This document shows positions 44,407-53,889 of a stretch of 64,000 bases of DNA, piece after piece. The stretch comes from Megalobrama amblycephala (lineage: Eukaryota > Chordata > Actinopteri > Cypriniformes > Xenocyprididae), in contig NC_063050.1 of NCBI RefSeq assembly GCF_018812025.1, positions 58,486,031 to 58,550,030 of the forward strand, given 5' to 3'. The stretch's first letter is position 1, and each line of letters starts with the position of its first letter. The notes under the pieces are model-generated. The model saw only the letters and a program-made list of their open reading frames with translations, was not told the origin of the DNA and made no database searches. Position numbers and translations under genes: made by a program.

Positions 44407-44483
44407 GTAAGCACCTTTCTGTTTGTATGTTTTCATAATTTTAAAGTTTAAAGTTAATGACTTGATTTTAAGTGTTCAAGGTA

Positions 44484-45276
44484 CAGTCATGGCCAAAAGT
44501 ATTGGCATCCCTCCGGATGTGTTGGTTTTCGAGCAAAATTCACAAACTTTTGAAGGTGGTTTTATGTAATAACAAACCAGGATATTTTCAATAGCTCAAC
44601 AGAACTGAAACAACAAAAATTGGTTTCCTCAAATTCAACACAAAATATCACCAAAATACTACGGGAAGTGAATACTGAATGGTCAAAAGTATTGGCACTC
44701 AAAATAACTGTCTTTTGTAGTGATACAAGCACACTTTTCATTGTTAAAATCCACAGCTAAGGTTATGGATAGTCAGACGTCAGCTGTGGTAGCATTCCTG
44801 AGTATTATAAGCCCATTTGTAAAGGATAATAAATGCGATTCTACTTGAAGAAAACCTCATACTGTCCATATAAACCAACAGAGATGTATAGTGAGTAAAC
44901 TGGAGATTTTTGTCCATTAGAAATGGGCTGATATTTTTCAAGGGTGGTACCACAGCTGACGTCTGACTACCCATAACCTTAGCACTGGATTTTAACAATG
45001 AAAAGTGTGCTTTTATCACAGCAAAAGACACTTGTTGTGAAGGGTGCCAATACTTTCGACCATGCATTCACTTTCGATCATGTATTCACTTCCCGCAGTA
45101 TTTTGGTGATATATTCTGTTACATTTGGGGAAACCAATTGTTGTTTCAGTTGTGTTGAGCTATTGAAAATATCCCGGTTTGGTTATTTTATCAAAAAACC
45201 TTCAAAAGTGTGTGAATTTTGCTTAAAAACCAACAATTCTTTAGTGAATTTGCACCAATACTTTTGGCCATGACTG
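44484..45276. mobile_element. Tc1/mariner-type foldback, 793 bp, in intron 1 of gene B
   Basis: Ends CAGTCATGGCCAAAAGTATT and the complement at the right (AATACTTTTGGCCATGACTG) are bounded by TA at 44482-44483 and 45277-45278. The arms are long inverted copies over most of the length, for example TGGTAGCATTCC region against GGTGGTACCACAGCTGACGT. No transposase. It carries an AATAAA near 44827 that could cause early polyadenylation. Confidence 0.85.
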
Positions 45277-45333
45277 TATATGGCTTCAGTTTAAAGTGTC
45301 ATGCAAATATCTGTTCTTCTTTTGTCCTTACAG

Positions 45334-46389
45334 GCTTTGTTGCTTCTGGTCCACATAAATCCCAAACTCGTCCGTAAGATTCGGCTGACCAAAGTTCCTG
45401 AAACTTTAGAGGAACTGTACAATGAACTGCGTCACAAACTTGAACTTGTGGGTGAATTCTGTATACAGTATGAAGACTCAGACTTTGGCCAGGCAGTTTG
45501 CAACCTGATTGACATAGCAGAGTTGCCTTCAGAAAAGGCTGTCTTGCATATTCTGTGGAGCAATGAGGACATGCCATCACCACCACCTCCAACACCAACT
45601 CGGTCATCCTCCATCTCTTCCCTTGACACAGCCATCATTGGATCTCCAGACTCAATCCACAGCTTATCTTCAGTTGTGCGGACATATAGGAGGAACGTTT
45701 CACAGTGGCCCACTCCGTTCCCAGTACCACAATTCTCATATGATGTTGAACTGATACTCCGCAAGGGGAATGACACATTTGAAATATCAGGGAAGGGTTT
45801 ACATGTAACCAGAGATGTGAAAAAAGAGATTCTGGACAAGCTGGCACAAGAAATATTTTCTGTGAAAGCCTACCCTGAAAAACATGAGTTCGATTCTGTT
45901 GCCGCTGAACTTGTCAACAAACATCCCTGCCTCAAAGAGCCTGGTGGTGGTACTGGATATGCGGGATGGACAACCAGCATAAAGTACAAGATGGGGAACT
46001 ACAGATCAAAACTACGTCAAGCTGGATGTAATGAGGTTGGTGTCAACAGGAGATCAAGAAGGGAGGAGGCAGATGATCATGGTGTCAACAGGCGAAGAAG
46101 AGATGATGATGATGGGGATGGTGGTCCGGAGGGAAGGTTTTCCTTGAAAAAACCAAAACGAGGTGAGGTCAACCATGTACCAGATCATCCTGAAAGCCAC
46201 ACTGAGGATGACTTGGAAGACCTGAGGTCTTCCCTGGTTGAAGCCATGAAGAAGAAAAACAAGGACATGGAGTTCATCAGACAGAAGATGGACATCACAT
46301 TCTCCCTTAGGAGAATGGAGATTGTGGAGATGGAGCCCATGGTCTCAGAGGTTCTAGAGAGGTGGCCCGGTCTATTTCTTGAAGAACAG
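45334..46389 (+). CDS. CACTA gene B, main exon (PB1-like protein, 537 aa in total)
   Basis: The exon opens after TTGTCCTTACAG and reads 352 codons. Residues 2-90 resemble a PB1-like fold (LVRKIRLTKVPETLEELYNE, FCIQYEDSDFG, AVLHILW), a protein-interaction domain. A Ser/Pro-rich linker follows (PSPPPPTPTRSSSISSLD), then a conserved block YPEKHEFDSVAAELVNKHPC with YAGWTTSIKYKMGNYR, and a basic/acidic stretch with KKPKRG (possible nuclear signal). The exon ends at EEQ with a GC donor (CAG|GCAAGG, 46390). Related fish proteins are, as I recall, often annotated as SAMD3-like; no SAM domain is visible here. It probably assists gene A in transposition, by analogy with the two-protein plant En/Spm system. 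That role is inference. Confidence 0.75.
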
Positions 46390-46566
46390 GCAAGGCATCT
46401 TTTTTTTTTCTTGAACTTGGTGCATTTGTTTACATTTGTGTTATGTTTTTTTCATAATAGTGTATGTAGGTTCATTTGCATCATGGCTGAGAGTTTGCAG
46501 TCTTAATTATAATAATGAAATCACACTACCAGCTTGTTGTATTTGTATTGCATTTGTTTCGTTCAG

Positions 46567-46725
46567 ATTTGTCAAGAGTTCACTCGTGTGACCACAAAGG
46601 ACCTGATGGGAACATTTAAAGCTGCCCTTGAGATGTTCACCCCTCGTTTGCTGAAATTGTATCGTGCCAGGAAGGGCGCCTTTAGTCGAGAGATGGAAAC
46701 CCTTTTGGAAATGCTTGACAAACAG
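46567..46725 (+). CDS. CACTA gene B, exon 3
   Basis: 53 codons, phase 0-0, from the acceptor TTTCGTTCAG to a donor CAG|GTTGTT. It reads ICQEFTRVTTKDLMGTFKAA and RLLKLYRARKGAFSREMETL, a helical segment typical of this family after EEQ. The intron before it uses a GC-AG pair. The intron after it holds the TTAA/THAP insertion. Confidence 0.75.
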
Positions 46726-46785
46726 GTTGTTATATTGACTACAAGGCCTTTTCTTCAGTTTGTCCACTAATATTTAAACCATTAA

Positions 46786-48451
46786 AGGGATAGTTCACCC
46801 AAAAATGAAAATTCTGTCAGTAATTACTCACCCTCATGTTGATACAACCATGTAAGTCTTTCTTTCATCTTCGGATCACAAATTAATATTTTTGTGATTA
46901 AATATGAGCGGTGGAATACTCCTCCATTGGCTTTAAGGGGGCCCAAACTTGTCCGTTCAGAAAGTCAGTGAAGAAAATGTTTAAATAGTCCATGCCACTA
47001 CAGTGGCTCAACCGTACGTTTCTCAAGCGACGATAATACTTTTCGTGTGAAAAAAACAAACAAAAGAACGACTTTATTCAACTATTCATTTTCTCTCTTG
47101 TAGGCCTCTGACGTTAGTTCAGGAGAGCTCCATGATGCCTGCGCGAGAACTAAACTGACGACGGTCTTCTTCTACTACTACTTGTTACTGGCTGCTCACT
47201 CCTTAGGAGTATTACCGCCACCTAGTGTTCAAGATGAAGTGCTGGCATAGCCGGAAGCGCTAAACTTTGTTTACAAGCAGGTGAACGCGCGCGCTGTATG
47301 TAAGCTATTGAATTCGACATTGATCGTGCTTTTGGTCTCGCTCTAAGTAATTGTTTACAATGGTTAGAAAGTGTGCATTTCCTGGATGTCCGAATCGTGA
47401 AAAACTAACGAGTAAACGTAAAGGTGCCTTAACATTGCCACAAAATGAACGGCTTACCTTTCACCGTTTCCCATCAAATGATCGTGAGTGACTGAATCTA
47501 TGGCTGCTGGCTGTTCAACGGGATGTTAATTTACCAATTAATTTCGTCAAGCACATGAAGTTGTGCAGTGAACATTTCTCTCCAGACGACTTCAAATCAG
47601 TTCAACAAAAAAGATTACTGAAATCAACAGCTGTGCCCAACTTGTTTATACAGACCAACAAGGTAAGTGGAAGCAGTATGTGGTAATTGTTAAAGTCATG
47701 ATACACTCATTTAGTTTTGTCTTTATTTGTATATGGCTATATATTAAATAAAAAAAAAACATAATACATGATACAGTGAATCACGATCATTTGATGGGAA
47801 ACGGTGAAAGGTAAGCCGTTCATTTTGTGGCAATGTTAAGTCTTAGTTTTTCAGGAAATGCACACTTTCTAACCATTGTAAACAATTACTTAGAGCGAGA
47901 CCAAAAGCACGATCAATGTCGAATTCAATAGCTTACATACAGCGCGCGCGTTCACCTGCTTGTAAACAAAGTTTAGCGCTTCCGGCTATGCCAGCACTTC
48001 ATCTTGAACACTAGGTGGCGGTAATACTCCTAAGGAGTGAGCAGCCAGTAACAAGTAGTAGTAGAAGAAGACCGTCGTCAGTTTAGTTCTCGCGCATGCA
48101 TCATGGAGCTCTCGTGAACTAACGTCAGAGGCCTACAAGAGAGAAAATGAATAGTTGAATAAAGTCGTTCTTTTGTTTGTTTTTTTTCACACGAAAAGTA
48201 GTATCGTCGCTTGAGAAACGTACGGTTGAGTCACTGTAGTGGCATGGACTATTTAAACATTTTCTTCGCTGACTTTCTGGACGGACAAGTTTGGGCCCCC
48301 TTAAAGCCAATGGAGGAGTATTCCACCGCTCATATTTAATCACAAAAATATTAATTTGTGATCCGAAGATGAAAGAAAGACTTACATGGTTGTATCAACA
48401 TGAGGGTGAGTAATTACTGACAGAATTTTCATTTTTGGGTGAACTATCCCT
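46786..48451. mobile_element. TTAA-flanked foldback with THAP exon, 1666 bp
   Basis: TTAA copies at 46782-46785 and 48452-48455. Ends AGGGATAGTTCACCCAAAAA and the complement on the right. The two arms of about 680 bases are nearly identical inverted copies (for example CCGGAAGCGCTAAACTTTGT near 47252 and ACAAAGTTTAGCGCTTCCGG near 47967), and each carries the same start of a THAP coding exon. The centre (about 47490-47780) completes the exon on the plus strand only. TTAA specificity plus THAP fits the Kolobok superfamily as I know it. Confidence 0.85.
47360..47662 (+). pseudogene. THAP zinc-finger exon of the TTAA element
   Basis: The frame encodes MVRKCAFPGCPNREK (first two Cys of the C2CH finger), LTFHRFPSNDRE, an in-frame TGA, then LWLLAVQRDVNL, FVKHMKLCSEHFSPDDF (last Cys and His) and STAVPNLF (the AVPTIF-type box). 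It ends at a donor GTAAGT (47663). One stop codon falls at the point where the inverted arm ends, so the exon looks damaged by the rearrangement that made the foldback. Confidence 0.75.
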
Positions 48452-48576
48452 TTAATCAAGAAGGAACTACCAAGCTAGCACTCTGCACTTTTGATGTAAT
48501 ATAACTTCATTCTTTTTTTGCATCAGCTACATTGGTGAGCGAGTTCCATCTTGATTGACTATTTAATACAGTAATA

Positions 48577-48896
48577 TTTAAAGTATACGTTCACGGTTTT
48601 GCACTTTGAGCCCCCTCTCTGGGTTGATGAAATAGAGTGTTTGACACCAGAATTTTGACTATTGGTCCCGTCTTGAGCTTTTGGCTGATTTAGAATCGGC
48701 CCTGCCATGCTTCATAATGGCTAGCTACATGCATTCACAAACCTGTCTTTAAATCAACCCTAAACGTTAGTTTTCAAAGATGTGCAACTTATCGATTGGT
48801 TAGTGGTATTCGTTGAGTGTTCGTCAAACACTCTATTTCATCCAAGATAACCCAGAAAGGGGGCTCAAAGTGCAAAATAGTGAACTTATCCTTACA
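48577..48896. mobile_element. Foldback MITE, about 320 bp
   Basis: TTTTGCACTTTGAGCCCCCT with ATGAAATAGAGTGTTTGAC on the left are mirrored by GTCAAACACTCTATTTCAT and AGGGGGCTCAAAGTGCAAAA on the right. It lies in the same intron of gene B as the THAP element. Borders approximate. Confidence 0.7.
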
Positions 48897-49067
48897 AGAC
48901 AAAAAGAAACACTAACAAACTAACAGAGCCTGCAATTATTTTATCTGCCTACATGTACAATTGTAGAGATGGGAATACAAATGGAACAAGCACAAGTGCA
49001 CATGCACAAGTACATTTCACAGAGCTAAACAAAAGTATTTGTTTGTCTTTATATTCTTCCAAAACAG

Positions 49068-49163
49068 ACATCTGACATCACAAGTCATCGCAGACAGGCA
49101 GCTGTGGAAGGTCTTCCCATATTTCTGCGGGAGAATACTGAGAAGCTTTTCTCTAGATGCCTG
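49068..49163 (+). CDS. CACTA gene B, exon 4
   Basis: 32 codons, phase 0-0, between CCAAAACAG and GTGAGT. It reads TSDITSHRRQAAVEGLPIFL then RENTEKLFSRCL. Too short for a long open frame, but it keeps the frame of its neighbours and matches the family's pattern of a GLPxxLRE block. Confidence 0.72.
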
Positions 49164-49295
49164 GTGAGTGCAGCTTGGAAGACCTTCAGCTTTTAGTAGT
49201 GTTGTATAGCAAAGAGGCCATACACAAATAGACATCACTCTTTATTGACTAGTTTTCTACAGGACATTGTTTCAGTGGTGTTTTTGTTTTGTCAG

Positions 49296-49598
49296 GCAAC
49301 TGATGCAGATGACAAACAGATGAAAGGCATCAAGATGGGGGTCCTCACAGTGCTTGATGATGATAACGACGCAGTCATTAATATTGCCCTTGTGTTGGAG
49401 GAAACCATTGTCCTGAAAGACATCCCAGACACCCCGACTGCCCTTGCGTATCTTTTTGGCTTGCTTTATGCCCTCAACATGGAGTTCCCAAAAGACATCA
49501 GGTATACCTTTGAAACTATCCAGCACATTTTCATGGAAATGTCCACCGATTGCTCACAGCGTGTCCGGAGCTTCAAGACCAAGCTGTTAAACCAGTGA
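49296..49598 (+). CDS. CACTA gene B, last exon
   Basis: 100 codons plus TGA, following the acceptor TTTTGTCAG. It reads ATDADDKQMKGIKMGVLTVL, NIALVLEETIVLKDIPDTPT, then ALAYLFGLLYALNMEFPKDI and a C-terminal helix ending KTKLLNQ. The C-terminal LxGLLYALNxxYP-type block is a conserved ending of the family. Function unknown. Confidence 0.76.
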   Translation, partial: ATDADDKQMKGIKMGVLTVLDDDNDAVINIALVLEETIVLKDIPDTPTALAYLFGLLYALNMEFPKDIRYTFETIQHIFMEMSTDCSQRVRSFKTKLLNQ

Positions 49599-50420
49599 TT
49601 CATTTTCCATGGGGAAGATTTATTTTATAATGTCTGTTCATTTATGTTTGGATATTTTGTAAGTCTACACATAGACCACCTTATAGTTTTTATATTGTTC
49701 CTTTATTTTGACTAAAAACAAATCTGTTATTTTTAGCTGTCATATAACTGTCACGAGACTATTGATTGTTTCTCAGTAGAAGCAAGCTTTGTTTCAGCAT
49801 TGCCGTTATAGTCTGCATCTTTGCTGGTGTGGCAAGTGTCCATGGGGAAGATTTCTTTTATCATGTCTGTTCATTTATTATGTTTGTATATTTTGTAAGT
49901 CTTAACATAGACCACCTTAGTTTTTATGTTGTTCCATTTGATTTCCCCAACTTATCGACTTATGTGCCTTATTTGCTCTGTACACAAGTGCTATATTTGA
50001 ATTTGTTTTTAAATTTAAAAACAAATGTTTTATGTGTATCTGTCATATTGCTGTCAAGAGACTACGGTATTGATTGTTCATTAGAAGCAAGCTGTGTTCC
50101 ACCATTACTGTTATAGCCTGCATGTTTGCATTTTTGGCTAATTTCAAAGTTCAGAAAGTTCAGATAATTTGGCTTTTTCAGCTGGGGATTTAGACAATTC
50201 TGTTCTTAGGCACTATACAACTGTTTATCGGTAATCTTTGTCAATATTGCATTATTTGTAAGGTCTCAACAAGAGTCAGAAAGTAAAAAATAAAACTGCC
50301 CGTATTATAGTACTGAAACCTGATGTATCTGATTTGGGCATAAGATTACTTGTTTACATTGTGGAATTGTAAAGCTGTTTGTGCCAAAGTCGTTCAAATA
50401 AACATGCATAAATTAACTGG
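49599..50420 (+). other. 3' untranslated region of CACTA gene B with internal duplication
   Basis: TCCATGGGGAAGATTT...TATTTTGTAAGTCT occurs at 49608 and again at 49839, and GTAGAAGCAAGC with GTTATAGTCTGCATCTTTGC near 49777 recurs in altered form at 50091. AATAAA at 50397-50402 is the likely polyadenylation signal. The open frame at 49766-50116 is a by-product of the duplicated sequence. Confidence 0.55.
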
Positions 50421-50489
50421 TTTACTGTCAGTGGATGATTTAATGTGGGGGGGTAATTTAAACTCAAAATAGTAAGTTATTACAGGGGA

Positions 50490-50713
50490 TGGTAATCTGA
50501 ACTCAAAATAGTAAGCTTTTACAGACTTGAAAGTTCCAGTAACTTGAATTTAAAAAACTTAGTTCTCAGAACTTGAAAAACTTAGCTGACGCAACTTAAT
50601 AATTGTAGTTCTTCAAAACTTAAAAAATTAAGTTGATATCTTCAACTCAAAAATTCTGTGCAGTCGGTTGCCTTGAAAATTTGAGTTGAACTAACTTTTT
50701 CTTTTTTACAGTG
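50490..50713 (+). repeat. Right subterminal and terminal repeats of the CACTA element
   Basis: GACTTGAAAG (50524), TAACTTGAAT (50541), GAACTTGAAAA (50569), CAACTTAA (50591) and CTTCAACTCAAA (50640), then GAGTTGAACTAAC (50682) and the closing TTTTTTACAGTG. Same word set as the left end, mostly in the opposite sense. Confidence 0.7.
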
Positions 50714-50950
50714 TATGAATAAAACACGTTGGCATTATATTTTAATTGATTGTTATTGCTGCTTCCATAGACATCAGTGTGTATTTTACAAACTCTATGT
50801 TTTTACTTACTGTAGAATGGCTGAAACCTAAAATAAACATTGTTGTTGAAAACACTGCATAGATGTGTGATAAATGACAAGCGCTGAGCGCATCCGTCCG
50901 GCTCAGCGCCAGACAAAGTGTGAAAAGCACAGTTTAAATCTGGTAGTTAA

Positions 50951-51972
50951 AGGTGCAATATGTAGGATTTTCTGTCTGCTAGAGGTTTCTAGAGGCCTAC
51001 TTAAAAAACAAAGGCATAGCTTGAGCATGGAATCTTGGTACATGTGGTCTTCACATCACAGCCGGTGGAAAACAATCGGGATAGGACTCATGAAGAAATC
51101 ATGTTCATGGATGTGATTATTAACGTTATTGTAGTATGAAGCAGAGCAGGAGCGAGTGTTGTGGAGCTGAACGAGGAGCTGGAGCGATTGATCAACACAC
51201 GCCTCACGAGCAGCGGGACTTTTATTATGACACAGTCGCCGGCGCCGCTTCCGCTTTTCCGGTCATGAGTATGAGGTAACGCAGCTCTGTTTATCATATT
51301 AGATACATTTGAGAGTGTTGAAAATGATGTTATAACGTTACTCTGAGCGTTCGCTCGGCGGCTGCTGTGAGACACTGTTACACACTGCAGTAAGATAGAT
51401 CGATTTTACAATATCATATTAAATGCTGGATGGCTTGTGTTGATAAATGGCATGCAATTAATTTTAAAACGTATTGTATGATGGAGAAAATGCTGTATTA
51501 CTGTTAATAAAAATAAAGCTGCATCTGATTATGCTATGTTAGCTACTTCACAAAATAGTGTTTTTCTCTGAGGCATGGTAAAGCATGAGACTCGCAAAAC
51601 ATCAAGAAAATTAGATTTAAACAATAAGACTAAACGTGTTGAGCTATATAGCAACAGTTAGTTTTCTGTCTATAAATATATCAAAGCAGTTGTTCCCTTC
51701 TCTATAAAACATGTAAATATTAAAGCGTCTTTGGTGTTTCCATGGTTTCTACAAAATAAACCGGAAACCGAGGGTAACGCGGGTATGACGCCACTGACAG
51801 GCGACTCCTCACACGTCCCGGAGCCTTGGTTAAAATTGCAATTTTCTCACGATTTACAAATAGTTGCAAACATTTGGGATATTGTAAGTACTCAAGTGAA
51901 CAAAATATATAACACTGGCCTAGAGATTTTTGAATATTTTACTGCAAAAATATTACATATTGTACATATTTT
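50951..51972. mobile_element. TTAA-flanked element, about 1.0 kb, with degenerate right end
   Basis: TTAA at 50947-50950, then AGGTGCAATATGTAGGAT. The right side has TGCAAAAATATTACATATTG, then a decayed end before TTAA at 51973. Inner sequence contains TTTCCATGGTTTCTACAAAA and GGAGCCTTGGTTAAAATTGC, which I recognise as a dispersed cyprinid repeat. No gene. Confidence 0.6.
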
Positions 51973-52174
51973 TTAAATTATTTTATTTATTTGTTTATTT
52001 TTGTTCTTCATTGCCCTTTACATTTTATGTAAAACCTTACTGTTACATGGGCCTATTGTAATTGCAACTATGTCTGCCTTTGATAATTGTTAATAGGCTA
52101 TTGTTTGTTCAGTGCCTATTTTGTATGTACATTTGTTTATCTGCTATTTAAAAAAAAAAGAAAAAGAAAGAAAC

Positions 52175-52300
52175 GCTGCACTATGAGAACAGAGATCTGT
52201 CTGTCTTGCTGCAGTTATCTCACTCCTCCCCACTCTCTGAGTTTCAGTCGGGGCGAGGCGATGCATATCTCAAAAAAGCTTTTAGCACGCGACATTGATG
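52175..52300 (+). repeat. Repeat shared with 12655-12780, beside the gene 4 start
   Basis: TATGAGAACAGAGATCTGTC, CTCACTCCTCCCCACTCT and TTTCAGTCGGGGCGAGGCG match the 12.66-kb copy. It ends some 60 bases before the gene 4 ATG, so it may form part of that gene's promoter or 5' untranslated region. Confidence 0.5.
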
Positions 52301-52359
52301 GTTTGAAACGAGTATTTCATCAGTTTTGGATACAGTCTGCAGTCAGAAACAAAACCAGT

Positions 52360-52405
52360 ATGAGGAACCATTTTCTCCTTTTTGGGGTTTTTCTGGTGAT
52401 GGAAG
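52360..52405 (+). CDS. Gene 4, signal-peptide exon
   Basis: ATG at 52360 opens MRNHFLLFGVFLVMEG, a short hydrophobic leader ending in phase 1 at a GTGAGA donor (52406). The next Ig exon on this strand, at 60803, enters in phase 1. The intron is therefore about 8.4 kb and filled with transposons. Other leaders in the window have the same size and phase. Confidence 0.66.
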
Positions 52406-53029
52406 GTGAGACACATTTACGCTGTTTATTAAGTCGTTTGTTTTCAGTTTCGATTTGGACCGGATAAAGAAAATGCGTATCTGCTATTGACTTAGTGATG
52501 TTAGCTTTTATCCATTTTCTACATATAGAGGTTGTGGTAAATCACACCCAGATAGCAAACTGACATAGAATCAACGCAGAAACGACGTTTCTCGTGACAT
52601 CGAAACGGCGTTGCTATAATGACAGCACCGTTATTGTGCAGGTGCATCTCAATAAATTAGAATGTCGTGGAAAACTAAATTTATTTAAGTAATTCAACTC
52701 AATAGTGGAACTCGTGTACCTATTAAATAAATTCAATCCACACATACTGAAGTAAAGGTTCTTTTAATTGTGATGATTTTGGCTCACATTTAACAAAAAC
52801 CCACCAATTCACTATCTAAATAAAAATACTTCATAAGATTAATAAAAAAGGTATATTTTAAACAGAAATGTCAGGCTTCTGAAAAGTATGTTCATTTCTA
52901 TGCAATCAATATTTGGTTGGGCCTCCTTTTGCCTGAATTACTGCATCAATGTGGCGTGGCATGGAGTCGATCAGTCTGTGGCTCTGCTTGGGTGTAATGG
53001 AAGGTTGCTTTGATAGCGGCCTTCAGATC

Positions 53030-53509
53030 ATCTGCATTGTTGGGTCTGGTGTCTCTCATCTTCCTCATGAGATTCTCTATGGGGTTCAGGTCAGGTTTGA
53101 GTTTGCTGGTCAATCAAGGACAGTAACACCATGGTCAATGAACCAGCTTTTGGTAGCTTTGGCAGTGTGGCAGGTGCCAAATCCTGCTGGAAAATGAAAT
53201 CAGAATCTCCATAAATCTTGTCAGCAGAAGGAAGCATGAAGTGGTAAATTTCCTGGTATACGGTTGCATTGACCGTGGACTTCAGAAAACACGGTGGACC
53301 AACACCAGCAGATGACATGGCACCCCAAACCATCACTGACTGTGGAAACTTTACACTGGACCTCAAGCAACGTGGATTGTGTGCCTCTCCTCTCTTCCTC
53401 CAGACTCTGGGACCCTGATTTCCAAAGGAAATGCAAAATTTACTTTCATCTGAAAAGAGGACTTTGGACCACTGAGCAACAGTCCAGTTCCTCTTCTCCT
53501 TAGCCCAGG
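53030..53509 (-). pseudogene. Tc1-like transposase, C-terminal half
   Basis: The minus strand gives KFPQSVMVWGAMSSAGVGP, LKSTVNATVYQEIYHFMLPS and DSDFIFQQDLAPA (the second catalytic Asp region), in a frame from 53366. An adjoining frame supplies the start with SDESKF-type sequence. Stops near 53090 interrupt the last part. Confidence 0.7.
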
Positions 53510-53889
53510 CAAAGAATATGCACTAACAAGAAGCGACAGTCAATAGAACGCTCCATTGCAACACCGGCGCCCAGCAGCGGCCCTGCGCTTCTGCCATTCT
53601 GGGGTGAAAGCGAGTCGTCAGTCCACTAGTTTTTATGGAAATATCAGCTGCTTTGTTTAAAAAAAAAAAAAAAAAAAGAAAAGTACATTAAAGCTGAAAT
53701 CCAACCTGAATGATGACAACACAGAATAAAATACTATCAGATCATCAAATCCTTTTAACACACTTTGTGTTTAAGTCTTCCACTTTTTTCACAAAACCTT
53801 TGCTCTCTAGAAACCCAGTCAGTTTGGGTTAAAATTCCTTAAAAGGCTTATAAACACTGAATTATTACCAACATATGAAATTAAATTAA

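Larger units (their letters stand above)
40452..50713 (+). mobile_element. Two-gene CACTA/EnSpm-like transposon, 10.3 kb
   Basis: The left end is CACTGTAAAAACGACAACTC and the complement of the right end is CACTGTAAAAAAGAAAAAGT. Both are flanked by TA (40450-40451 and 50714-50715). Both ends carry subterminal repeats built on AACTTGAA / TTCAACTC words. Between them lie two plus-strand genes, 41743-44397 and 44404-49598. CACTG ends, a 2-bp duplication and a subterminal repeat array are CACTA-superfamily traits. Nested inside are a Tc1-type foldback, a TTAA-flanked THAP element and older debris; without the two clear nested insertions it would be about 7.8 kb. Both genes look open, so it may have been autonomous recently. 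Confidence 0.8.

Noticed and set aside
47360..47662. THAP exon as a host gene
   Set aside because: It lies within a TTAA-flanked foldback, its start is duplicated in the inverted arm and it has an internal stop, so it is transposon cargo.
49766..50116. 116-codon frame after gene B
   Set aside because: Lies in the duplicated 3' untranslated region; hydrophobic by AT-richness only.
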